DNA of 64,000 nucleotides, taken from assembly GCF_024323335.1 (NCBI RefSeq), contig NC_066584.1, positions 233,942,994-234,006,993 of the forward strand, given 5' to 3'. Origin of the DNA: Lathyrus oleraceus. Its lineage: Eukaryota > Streptophyta > Magnoliopsida > Fabales > Fabaceae. The first letter of the stretch is position 1, and each line of letters begins with the position of its first letter. Of this stretch, positions 23,701-35,157 are shown in pieces. The notes beneath the pieces are model-generated. The model was not told the DNA's origin, made no database searches, and saw nothing but the letters and a program-made list of their open reading frames with translations. The position numbers were made by a program, and so were the translations under genes.

Positions 23701-26700
23701 ATAATGTCGCCACCGTGGTTTTCAGGATTAGCGAGTAATCTGGATGGACTGAACAAAAGAAATTGCCTCCCCCCAAAAGAAGAAGAGGCAACATCAAAAG
23801 ATTCACCACCGAATTTTATTTGTGTTCCCCTATCGGAGGGGCGAGGGGAAATAATCGATAAAACACTCGAAAAGATAAGCGCACGGGAAGTGCTAGAAAG
23901 GGATATGGTATTAGTCTCGCAACCGAGATTAGGGTTCGGAAGTCAATTACGCAAGGGGAAGGTATTAACACTGTACTCCTTGGAAACCAGTAGGGTTGAT
24001 TTTATGTACGTGGGAATTTATCTCGTTTATTGTATATTTTTCAAAAGAATGTGTGTGAAAGAGAGGGTTTTTTGGTTTTTTATTATGGTGCTCGCCAATG
24101 ATTATGGTCCTTGTGCCTACGTATCACTCATTCGGGGATGACGAATCAGAGTTCTGTAGTTCGGAGTAGAAAATGTTTGTGTCTTTGATTGTTTTTATCT
24201 TTGAGAAAAGGGTTTTCGGGTTGATGCCCTAAGGCACAAAAGATTAGGTTTGATGGGTTGGATTTATTTTACCTTAAACAAGAGTTTGTGATTAGATTGC
24301 ACTAAAGTATAGGGTTGGAGGTGAATATTCTAGACAATAAGTCAAGCGTCTTGCGTCCAAAATAATCAGAGTGAGGATAGGAATGCTCCATTCTCACTTA
24401 TTTTCCACCATTTAAGGCTCGTGGCGCACAATACTAATCGTGGCTATTAAGTGTTTTATGTTTGATTAAGAAAAAGCCGTTTGACGTTGAATCAAAGGTT
24501 TATTTATTTGATTCAGAAATTTGGTTATGCAACATGAATCCAAAGTAACCAATAAGAAGGATAAAGGAGTTCATTGTAAGGTAGCCTAAGATAAAGCCTT
24601 GTGTGTACAAAGTGACCTATGCTAAACAAAGTATAATGGTCTTACAAACATGTCCCTCTAGGGTGGTGCCATGATTCCATTCTTACAACAGGTATATAAG
24701 TACGAATGAAACCCAAGTGTTTAAAATAAAGTATCACAAAAGAGTAATGGAAAAGGCCTCCAAGCAAAGGTCCTGGGATGAGATCCTCTAAGTCCAAGTT
24801 GATTAAGTAAAATGGATTGTTTTTGGTCTTATAATTTTATCATGTTTTTGTTGTTTTTAAATGTGATGATAACAATAAGGTAAAGACAATGTAAATAAAC
24901 ATGCATGATGAAGTTTATAGAATGATGATGATAATGAGTACTTGAATCTAAATGACATAAAAGTAAATAGCAATGAAAAATAACAATGATAATAACAAAA
25001 GGTTAGTGGTGATCAAAGTAAAGTTTAGTTAATTTATGGTTATGAACAATGGACCAACATTTGCGGATTATCTATCCTTAGGTCAATAGATTCAAAGATG
25101 GCGCATCAAGGGATAACTTATCATTGATACAAAGTATAGAAGATAATCAATGAATCAACTTACCACAGATTTGTAAGAAAGAAAGTTGTTCAACCTCAAG
25201 TCCATTGATCAATAGATTGACAAAAGGAAAACTATACAACCCAAAGTTGAAAGATTAAAGTTGAATGAGTTATTAGGTTAACAAGTTATATAGCAAGGCA
25301 TAATATTAACAAGTTAGTAATGGTTCATGTATAAACAAAACAGTGTAAGTGGGTTAGTATAAACCAAATGAAATAGCAACGTATCAGATGAAATTAAGTT
25401 TAACAAGATAAGACTTCATCCATAAGTCAAATGACCAAGTTATTTTAAGTAGGGGTAACCTATCCATGCTTCAAAGTATTAAGTAAAATACATTGTTTTT
25501 TGTCTCATAATTTTATCATGTTTTTGTTGTTTTTAAATGTGATGATAGAAATAAGGTAAAGACAATGTAAATAAACATGCATGATGAAGTTTATACAATG
25601 ATGGTGATAATGAGTAATTGAATGTAAATGACATAAAAGTAAATATCATAGAATAATAACAATGATAATAACAAAAGGTTAGTGGTGATCAAAGTAAAGT
25701 TAAGCTAAGTTATGGTTATGAACAATGGACCAAAATTTTGGGATTATCTATCCTTAGGTCAATATATTTAAAATATGGCGCATCGAGGGATAACTTATCA
25801 TTAATACAAAGTATGGAAGATGATAAATGGGTCAACTTACGATAGATTTGTAACAAAGAAAGTTGTTCAACCTCAAGTCCATTTATCAATAGATTGACAA
25901 AAGAAAAACTATACAACCCAAAGTTGAAGGATTAAGGTTGAATGAGTTATTAGGTTAACAAGTTATATGAACAAGGCTTAATATTAACAAGTTAGTAATG
26001 CTTAGGGTATAAACAAAAGAGTATAAGTGGGTTAGTATAAACCAAATGAAATTATAATGTATCAGATGAAATTAAGTTTAACAAGATAAGACTTCATCCA
26101 TAAGTCAAATGACCAACTTCTTTGAAGTAGGGGTAACCTATCCATGCTTCAAAGAATTAAGTAAAATGGGTTGTTTTTGGTCTTATAACTCTTATCATGT
26201 TTTTGTTGTTTTTTAAATGTGATGATAACAATAAGGTAAAGACAATGTAAAGAAACATCCATGATGAAGTTTAAACAATGATGATGATAATGAATACTTG
26301 AATGTAAATGACATAAAAGTAAATATCAATGAATAATAACATTGATAATGACACAAGGTTAGTGGTGATCAAAGTTAAGTTAAGTTAATTTATGGTTATT
26401 AACAATGGGCCAATATTTTGGGATTATCAATCCTTAGGTCAATATATTCAAAACATGGCGCATCGAGGGATAACTTATCATTAATACAAAGTATGGAAAA
26501 TGATAAATGGGTCAACTTACGATAGATTTGTAACAAAGAAAGTTGTTCAACCTCAAGTCCATTTATCAATAGATTGACAAAAGAAAAACTATACAACCCA
26601 AAGCTGGTGGATTAAGGTTGAATGAGTTATTAGGTTAACAAGTTATATGAACAAGGCATAATATTAACAAGTTAGTAATGCTTAGTGTATAAACAAAAGA

Positions 26701-27560
26701 GTATAAGTGGGTTAGTATAAACCAAATGAAATTATAATGTATCAGATGAAATTAAGTTTAACAAGATAAGACTTCATCCATAAGTCAAATGACCAACTTA
26801 TTTGAAGTAGGGGTAACCTGTCCATGCTTCAAAGAATTAAGTAAAATGGGTTGTTTTTGGTCTTATAATTCTTATCATGTTTTTGTTGTTTTTTAAATGT
26901 GATGATAACAATAAGGTAAAGACAATGTAAATAAACATGCATGATGAATTTTATACAATGATGATGATAATGAGTACTTGAATGTAAATGACATAAAAAT
27001 AAATATCAATGAATAATAACAATGATAATGACACAAGGTTAGTGGTGATCAAAGTTAAGTTAAGTTAAGTTATGGTTATGAAAAATGGGCTAACATTTTG
27101 GGATTATCTATCCTTAGGTCAATATATTCAAAACATGGTGCATCGAGGGATAACTTATCATTGATACAGAGTAGGGAAGATGATCAATGGATCCAAACCA
27201 CAGATCTGTAACAAAGAAAGTTTTTCAAACTCGAGTCCATTTATCTATAGATTGACAAAACAAAAACTCTACAACCCAAAGTTGAAGGATTAAAGTTGAA
27301 TGAGTTATTAGGTGAACAAGTTATATGAACAATTCATAATATTAAAAAGTTAGTAATGGTTAGTGTATAAACAAAAGAGTGTAAGTGGGTTAGTACAAAC
27401 CAAATGAAATAATAATGTATCAGATGAAATTAAGTTTAACAAGATAAGACTTCATCCACAAGTCAAATGACCAAGTTATTTGAAGTAGGGGTAACTTATC
27501 CATGCTTCAAAGTATCATGGATGAATACATGATAATCTAATGGTAGGTTTTAAGTATGGA
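23701..27560 (-). mobile_element. Ogre-like LTR remnant with fourfold internal tandem amplification
   Basis: Its left end (GTCGCCACCG, then CGAATTTTATTTGTG, ATAATCGATAAAACACTCG, GCAAGGGGAAGGTATTA) matches the U5 side of the LTR at 2880-3070. The body follows the same order of blocks as 3300-4640. No PBS or coding region is attached, so it is a solo or broken LTR. Confidence 0.65.
24810..27490. repeat. Tandem array, ~680-bp unit, four copies
   Basis: Units begin near 24810, 25489, 26163 and 26842 at an AAATGG(A/G)TTGTTTTTGGTC block. Each contains the CATGCATGATGAA block, the 'ggattatctatccttaggtcaat' block and the 'gggataacttatca' block in the same order. Copies 2-4 are closest to each other. 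The related LTR at 2821-7269 has one copy. Confidence 0.9.
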
Positions 27561-27563
27561 AAG

Positions 27564-28430
27564 GTTTCCCCTACTTCATATAACTTGGTCATTCGACTTG
27601 TGGATGAAGTCTTATCTTGATAAACTTAATTTCATCGGGTACATTATTATTTCATTTGGTTTGTACTAACCCACTTACACTCTTTTGTTTATACACTAAC
27701 CATTACTAACTTGTTAATATTATTCTTTTTTCATATAACTTGTTAACCTAATAACTCATTCAATGTTAATCTTTCAACTTTGGGTTGTATAGTTTTCCTT
27801 TTGTCAATCTATTGATATATGGACTTGAGGTTGAACAACTTTCTTTGTTACAAATCTATGATAAGTTGATCCATTAATCATATTCCATACTTTTTATCAA
27901 TGATAAGTTATCCCTTTTATGACCACCTTTGAATCTATTGACCTAAGGATAGATAATCCCCAAATGTTGGTCCATTGTTCATAACTATAACTTAACTTAA
28001 CTTTACTTTGATCACCACTAACCTTTTGTTATTATCATTGTTATTGTATTGATATTTATTTTTATGTCATTTACATTCAAGTACTTATTAACATCATCAT
28101 TGTATAAACTTCATCATGCATGTTTATTTACATTGTCTTTACCTTATTATTATCATCACACTTAAAAACAACAAAAACATGATAAAATTATAAGACCAAA
28201 AACAATACATTTCACTTAATCAACTTGGTCATAGAGGATTTCATCCTAGGAATATTTCTTGGAGGACTTTTCCATTACTCTTTTGTGATACTTTATTTTA
28301 AACACTTGGGGCACATAAATAAAATTCGATGGAGACTCTTCTGATGTTGCCTCTTCTTCTCTTTGGGGGAGGTAGTTTCTTTTGTTCAGTCCTTCCAATT
28401 CACTTGCTAATTCCGAAAACCCCGATGGAA
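27564..28430 (+). repeat. Inverted copy of the preceding LTR remnant (foldback arm)
   Basis: 27564-28300 is the reverse complement of one 680-bp unit plus the adjacent unique LTR sequence (24725-24810). It then skips about 0.9 kb and ends with the complement of about 23705-23830. The 73-bp interval 27491-27563 is the loop. Confidence 0.85.
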
Positions 28431-28467
28431 ACAAATACCAGGATGCAATCCACATAAATGAAAGTCT

Positions 28468-28570
28468 CAAGCCCCAGGAATTAGGGTTTTAAGAGAAAAA
28501 CCTTAAGCACCAAGAATTAGGATTTCAAGAGTAAAACCTTAAGCACCAAGAATTAGGGTTTCAAGAGACT
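28468..28570. repeat. Short tandem repeat, ~37-bp unit, about 3 copies
   Basis: The core CCAAGAATTAGGGTTTCAAG with flanking AAACCTTAAGCA recurs three times with small changes. Confidence 0.7.
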
Positions 28571-28849
28571 TATTCTAAATGATAATCCTCCCACTTAGAT
28601 TCCCCATTAGAGCTCCATCAGTTTGATTTCATATGAGTCATAAATAACAAAAAACCTAAGAATCCATGATGCTTGTTTTGAAAATTCCAATGTTAATGAG
28701 TGATATAGATGAATATGACATGATTATACAAATTAATTAAAGATCATGAATCAGATGAAAAGCAAAAGGGGAGGGAAATTTATTGGGTATGGCACTAAGT
28801 AAACTTAAAAACGATAAATAAAACGAAGTAGACATCTACGCCAATCATT
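28571..28849. other. AT-rich DNA, nothing recognised
   Basis: No coding, RNA or repeat signal is seen between the foldback and the gypsy LTR. Confidence 0.4.
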
Positions 28850-30689
28850 ACATATAATAATATCTATTGCGTCTCTATCTAGGTATTTGTACCATCGACA
28901 CAACGAGCCACACAAGCAAACAAAAAGGGATAAGAAATACGTTCATAATGTTAATGATATATAAAACAAATAGGATAGTTTCAATAACAATATTTAGCAA
29001 CCACATAAAATAGTTCACAGACATAGAACAATCACATATGCAACTTTATGTAATGCAATGTTAATCATCTTTACTACTTCAACATGCATGTAATACCAAG
29101 TTTTTATATTTCATATTTATGCTAATGATTAATCTATGTCTCTAGTTCCTCATCTGAACCAACAATTCTACCAATAAATTTTAGGCATGTCTCTGGTTCC
29201 TCGTATGAACCAACGATTCTACCAATGAATATGAGGTAACCTCGTTGGACCAAAGTCCAACCCATCAGACAACTCAATACAACACATTATTATTTACCTT
29301 CAACTCTAATATTATCAAAAAAACTCTAAACTCATCAAAAGTAAATGAACAGTCACTGAAATCACAAAACTACTAAAGAATCTCTAAAAGGAATCGTCAA
29401 ACTCGCCATTGCCGACCCGTCGAATGAGTGACACCCGTCGTGTTGCTCTGCCCTACAGTCGTCGCCTGCTCCTTACACTGCCACCCTAAGGCCTTACACG
29501 CGCCTCACCCCTCCCACATCTACCTCCATAAGTCGTATTACCGCAGATGAATGCACGTCATACCTTGCGCCATACACGCGCATCGCCGATGTGGCCTATG
29601 TCGCACGTGCTTCCGCTATGCTGCGGTTTTTTCCTTACACGTTGTCGCAGACCACTGCTCAATCGTCACGTCATAACATTATTCTCGAATATCCATCTGC
29701 GGGCCAGTGAAAATCATGTGTGGCACCACCGATACCGACCGTTGCTCTGTCGTTGAGTCACGTCATTGTTCCTACACGTCCATCCGCAGGCTGCCGCGAT
29801 TGATTTGTTGTGGCACCGCCGCCGCCGATACAGCGCGAATTCTCCTTAGTCGCCGCGCCCCCTGCCCCAAATCGATTTCAATTTTTTCCAACTTTTGACT
29901 TTTTCTGTTTTTTTTTACTTATTGATTTTTTGGCCTATTGAACACATCTAAACTTGCCTCGCATATTTGACCATCAATCGTCTCAATATACGTTAATCAT
30001 GGTTAATAGGAATCAAAAGAAAAACATACATAATTCATATATGCTCGTCTTATGAAAAGGAACCAATAAGGTTATCTAATCAAAGTTAACATATCAAAAA
30101 TTAATTCATATCATGTTACTCAAGAATAAAAGGAAACATTATCAATTGATCACCTATAAGGGTTTTGCACAAACCCTCTTTGGCCATAAACATCAATTAC
30201 AGATAAAGGAAAAGCAAGAAGGCATGAGGGTAAGGAACCCTCATTATCCATCTGTTTATTCACCCATATATGAATAATTCCCCCTTACCTCAAAAGTTTC
30301 AGAGCGATGAAACTTTGCCTTTTGGGATCCTTATGTTCTTCCAACACTCTCATAGGTTTCTTTCTGCCTCTTTCCCAACAAAACACTTACTCCCAATTTT
30401 CTTTCTAACCTCTCTATTTAAACAAAAATAACCCTAATCCTCATAATTTAATAATCTCACAACACCCCCACCTCTTACTAATTCCACCTTTTTTAAAAAT
30501 TTTAATTAAATTCTATTTTTCTCCCCAAACAAGTTATTCTCACATTTTCTATTATTTTCAACATTAGTTACTTTAATAATAATTCTAATCCAATCTCTAC
30601 CCCTCATCAATAATTAAATAAATTAGTTATAATACTCAAATAAATAATATAAAATCAACTAAAAGAAATAATCTAAAGTAGGCGTGTCA
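28850..30689 (-). mobile_element. 3' LTR of Tekay-like chromovirus (left boundary approximate)
   Basis: On the minus strand it starts TGTGACACGCC right after the pol relic. It shares, in order, the blocks around 30300-30400 ('tttgggatcc...ttccaac...ataggtttcttt...cctctttcc'), 30140-30260 and 29130-29270 with the right-hand LTR (32076-34950). 29400-29880 is a GC-rich island. The open frames there (29547-29898) show no known motif. Confidence 0.55.
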
Positions 30690-32075
30690 CAATTGTCCTA
30701 AACTTAAAGAATTTGTTCCCTTAAAAATTACCTGAAGAAAACAACTCCGGATAAGATTCTCTCATCCGACTCTCCAACTCCCGTCTCATGCTCCCTCGAA
30801 CTGGTCCTCCCCACACTACCTTCACCAAATCAATCTCTTGACCTCTCAAGGGTTTCACTTATCGATTCAAAAGACAGTGGTAAGGTAACTCTATAGGCAA
30901 CTTCTCAGAATCTCTTCAGAATCTAATAAGGATTAATAAAACGAGGCATGAGCTTTTGAGACTTCATCGCACGGCCAACACTAGTCACTAGAGTGACTCT
31001 CAAGATCATACGATCCCCCTTTTGGAAGTCAAGTTCCTTCTTGTCATGATAACTGTTTTGTCTGCTCTATGATACCTAAATTTTCTCCTGAATCATCTTA
31101 ATCTTCTCAGTAATCTGCTGAACAATCTCAAGTCCAAACACAACACTCTTTCTCGACTTCATACCAAGAGAAAGGTATCCCATACCTTCTACCATACAGA
31201 GCTTCAAAAGGTGGCATTCCAATACTATAATGGAAACTATTGTTATAGGTAAGCTTAATCGAAGGTAAGTAATTATCCCAACTACCTCCCAACTCCAAGA
31301 CATAAGCCCTCAACAAATCTTCCAAAGATTGGATAGTCCTTTCTATCTGACCATTCGTCTATGGATGGTAAGAAAAACTCAACCTCAACTTGGTTTCTAA
31401 GGCTTCCTAAAACTCTCTCAAAACCTTGACGTAAAACTCATATCTCTATCTGAAACAACAATAAAAGGAATACCATGCAACTTCACAATCACACTGATGT
31501 AGATCTATGCTAACTTCTGCAATGGGTAATTGATTTTTATCAGAATAAAATATGTCGACTCAATCAATCTATCCATTATAACCCAAATCGAATCACTTCC
31601 TTATGTGGTCTTCAGCAAACCCACCACAAAATCCATAGAGATGATATCCCACTTCCACTCAGGTATACTCAAAGTTTGCATCAACCCTGACAACTTTTGA
31701 TGCTCAATCATTGACTTCTGACAAGTCAAACAAGAATACACAAACTCGGATACATCCTTCTTCATGCCTGGTCACCAAAACATCTTCTTAAGATCTTGGT
31801 ACATTTTAGTATCTCCGGGATTAATACTCAAAGTGCTCTTATGACATTCTTCAAGGATTCTCTTCTTAATCATTGGAAAATTTGGCACACAAACTCTATA
31901 TCAGAATCTCATAACTTCATTCTCATCTACTCTGAAGTCTACTTTTTCACCTTGATTGATTAAAACCAATTGGTCAATCAATCCCAAGTACAACTTCTGA
32001 CCTTATCTGATCTCTTACGATACACTATTAGATAACTTTAGCATACCCAACATCACACTTTTTGGCGTCACCTTG
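30690..32075 (-). pseudogene. Ty3/gypsy chromovirus pol relic: integrase and chromodomain-side end
   Basis: Read from 32050 leftwards, the conceptual protein gives an integrase zinc-binding region (VYSCLTCQKS with upstream His residues, about 31800-31700) and MKKDVSEFV. The core follows with WKWDIISMDFVVGL (first catalytic Asp), a mutated middle, then DLLRAYVLELGGSW and LTYNNSFHYSIGMPPFEALYGRR (about 31310-31180). Downstream VKVVWGGP and a hydrophobic block (about 30820) correspond to the region next to the chromodomain. These blocks are typical of Tekay/Del-like chromoviruses. There are many stops and frameshifts. Gag, protease, RT and PBS are missing: the integrase fragment lies directly against the LTR at 32076. 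Confidence 0.8.
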
Positions 32076-34950
32076 TAACATCCTAAAACCCAAAACACTT
32101 ATTTTACAAAACATGAAGAATAAATTTAACTCCGCGATAGGGTGTCACATCTTTTTTCAACATAAATCATATTTTTCAAAAATCTTAATAAAACAATGAA
32201 ACTCAAAACATCATTTCAACTTTAGTTGTCTCAAATTATAAATCACTTCATTTAAATAAAAGAGGTTCAATTAAACAACTAGCAGAACACAAATAGTAAA
32301 ATTAACCCACCCCAATGTTACACTATCAGAGAGACACATGAAACTAAAATAAACTCAAAGTGATAAACCAAGAAGAAGGCCACTACACCATCCTCCAACT
32401 CAACAACAGCTAAGGGTCATCTACCCAAGTATCTGTACCACATCGCTAAAGAACAACACACAAACAAATAGGGGGTGAGAATACATTCATAGATGTTAAT
32501 GGTGTATAAAATAACAAGTATAACTCACTTAATCATCAAACATATAATAATCCACAACAATCATCCATCACTAGTGCATTTGTATAGGAAATCCATTCAA
32601 CACCTCTACTCTAATGCATGTGGTACCAAGTTTTATATATTAGAGTTATGTTACTGATTTATCCATCCACCGATGGTTCCTCTATGAACCAGGTTCCGCT
32701 CTAAATCAAAACTCATCTAAGCTCCCCACTTCCAAACCTAGAACTCAAAATTGGACCAAAGTCTCAGGCTCGTCACTCGTCCCCACTTCTGAACCAGAAA
32801 CTCCTCTCTGGATTGAAGTGCGTACACCTATCTCTGAGATACATGATACATGAAATGTAACAAATAATACCAATGAAAAAATAATCACATGTTCCTCTTT
32901 GAACTCACACCATCGCCAATATAAGGCCACCTTAGTAGTTCCTCTATGAACTACACACATTAATATAAATATCGCGAATATAAGGCCACCATAGTAGCTC
33001 ATCTTTGAACTACATAACTCAACATAATTCATCAGGAATTTATAATTACAACTCAACAATACTCACCAACAGGGTAAAAATAGCACTACACAACCCTAAG
33101 CATTCAACATGATCAACTCATAACTCAACAGAGTTCACAACTAACTCTTCCATTTTTTATTCAAGGATTACGAGCCACAAGGCGTACTATAACCTTAACT
33201 TAATTACTCATCAACTCGACTTTGAACATGTCATATAACTTAAAAACTCAACCCTCTTGACACATACAATACTCCAAACATTTCAGGCTCAACCCTAAAA
33301 ATATAAAATACCTCAAACTCAACTCTAAGAATTTCAAATACTTCAAACTCAACTCTAAATATTTCAGGTTCAACTCTAAAAATATCAAATAACTCAAACT
33401 CAACTCTAAACATATCAAACTACTCAAATTTAAGTTATTTATAAATCGATTCAATTTTTTAAATTGCTAAAGGGTTTCCTAAAACTCTAGACTTAACTCT
33501 AAAGTTGTCTCGTTTCACAATAGCACCAAATATTATATACTCATGACAAATTTATGAAAATCTCTAGTTTAAAATCTCTTTAAATCCTCTTTCAAACACA
33601 ATTAATTGAATCTCGATCGAAGTTCCGAAACTCCAGTTCTATTAGTTTCAGTTCATCCATATCACAATATTTCCTGGATAAACTCTAAATTAGAATGTTT
33701 GACATCAAAATAACACCAAAAGTTATAGAATTATGATAAAATTATGAAACTCTTCAGTTCAAAATATCATTAAACCCTTTTTCTAATACAACTGACCACA
33801 TCTTAAATGGACTTACAAAACTCAAGTTACGCGTGAAACAAGATAACCAATGCATGACTGAAATTTAACTATGCGTGTGGTATAAAAACCATAGAACTTC
33901 TATTATTTTAGTGCTTCTAAACCTAGTTTCCCCTCTTTAAAATAAATATTATTGCGTTAACTTTTTAACGAATTTGTGACACCTCAAATGACCTTACGAA
34001 ACTCAACTTACACATGAAACAAGATGGTCAATACTCTTCTATGCCTACATGTAATTTTCTGCATTTTTCTCTCTATTGAACATATTCAAAACTCGCCTAT
34101 TTCGCCTATTTGAGTTCCCACCACGAAAAAAATATACCGATAAACATAGCCATTGAAAACTAAACATTCTAACTCTTGCCCGATTGAATAGATTTACAAC
34201 TCACAAACAACCGTCATAACAAATAGGGTAGAACTATTCCAATTTTATATTTTTTTTCTTAAGGCGTCACCATAGTCCATATATCAAAACAAAGGCATCA
34301 ACAAGGTAAACCAGATTACAAATTAAACAATTTCATATGATCTCGCGTTATAGTGTAACTATTATTCATTCAATAAATCTACCTTATCAAAACACATTAG
34401 CAGGGTTATCAAAATTAGAGTACATATCAACTAAAAATTCACATCATATTTGAGAATTAAAAGATTATCAATCGATTGCCTCAAATATTTTGCTCAAACT
34501 TTTTTTGCCACAAACATCAAGTACGGATAAAGAATAAGGATAAGGAAAGAGGGTAAGGAATCCTCAATATCCCTCTATTTAGTCACCCACATATGAATAA
34601 TCCCCCTTATTCAAATTTGTAGATCGGTGAAGCTTTTTGGCTTTTGGGATCTCTCTATATTCCTTCCAAACAATCGCTATAGGTTCTTTGCCTCTTGCCT
34701 CTTTTCCAAAATTTTCACGATCTCTCTAAAGTTCCCCTTCAACTTATCTATTTATTTATCCTAACTTAACCCAAATCTCCTCTCACCCCTCAACTCGCCT
34801 TACACCCTTACTCTCTCTATTTTTTTAAACTCTATTTTCTATAATTTTATTTTAATTCAGATATTACTCTACTTTAATTAAAATAACACAAATCTCTAAT
34901 TTTTTTCTAATAAACTCAATCATCCCAACAAATTAATTAAATAAAATTAA
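32076..34950 (-). mobile_element. 5' LTR of Tekay-like chromovirus (right boundary approximate)
   Basis: The left terminus on the plus strand is TGTAACATCCTAAAACCC, so the LTR ends ...TGTTACA on the minus strand. It shares many ordered blocks with 28850-30689 in the same orientation, but is about 1 kb longer. It holds a cluster of TCAAACTCAACTCTAA-type words (33270-33430) and no gene. Confidence 0.55.
33290..33430. repeat. Short imperfect tandem repeat (~30-bp unit)
   Basis: Repeated 'caactctaaa-(a)tatcaaat-actcaaactc' words, about 5 copies with variation. Confidence 0.6.
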
Positions 34951-34988
34951 GGGTTAAATACACTATACCCCCTACAATGTGAGCAAAT

Positions 34989-35152
34989 ATTGGTTTACCC
35001 CTCTGTAAAAAAATTTTTTGGATTCCCCGTTGTAATATTTAGATGTTGTTTCTTTGGTCCCTTTAATGACGTGACAACTATGAAATCTTCATATTTGTTG
35101 ACTTGACAGTCCATGTGACATTCTATATAATTATTTATTTATTTTTTAAAAT
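34989..35152 (+). mobile_element. Left arm of a foldback/MITE-like element
   Basis: It is the imperfect reverse complement of 48082-48246. Shared landmarks include TTGGATTCCC, GACGTGACAACTA, ATATTTGTTGACTTG and the ATAATTATTTATTTATTTTT end. It probably belongs to the common legume 'ggttaaata...ggtccc' foldback class. Its loop received the Tat element at 35158. Confidence 0.75.
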
Positions 35153-35157
35153 CCATG
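35153..35157. repeat. Target-site duplication (left) of Tat/Ogre-clade element
   Basis: CCATG, identical to 47967-47971. Confidence 0.9.

Noticed and set aside
29547..29898. GC-rich open frames as a possible host gene
   Set aside because: They sit inside the chromovirus LTR, with no known motif, no splice structure and no plausible partner exons.
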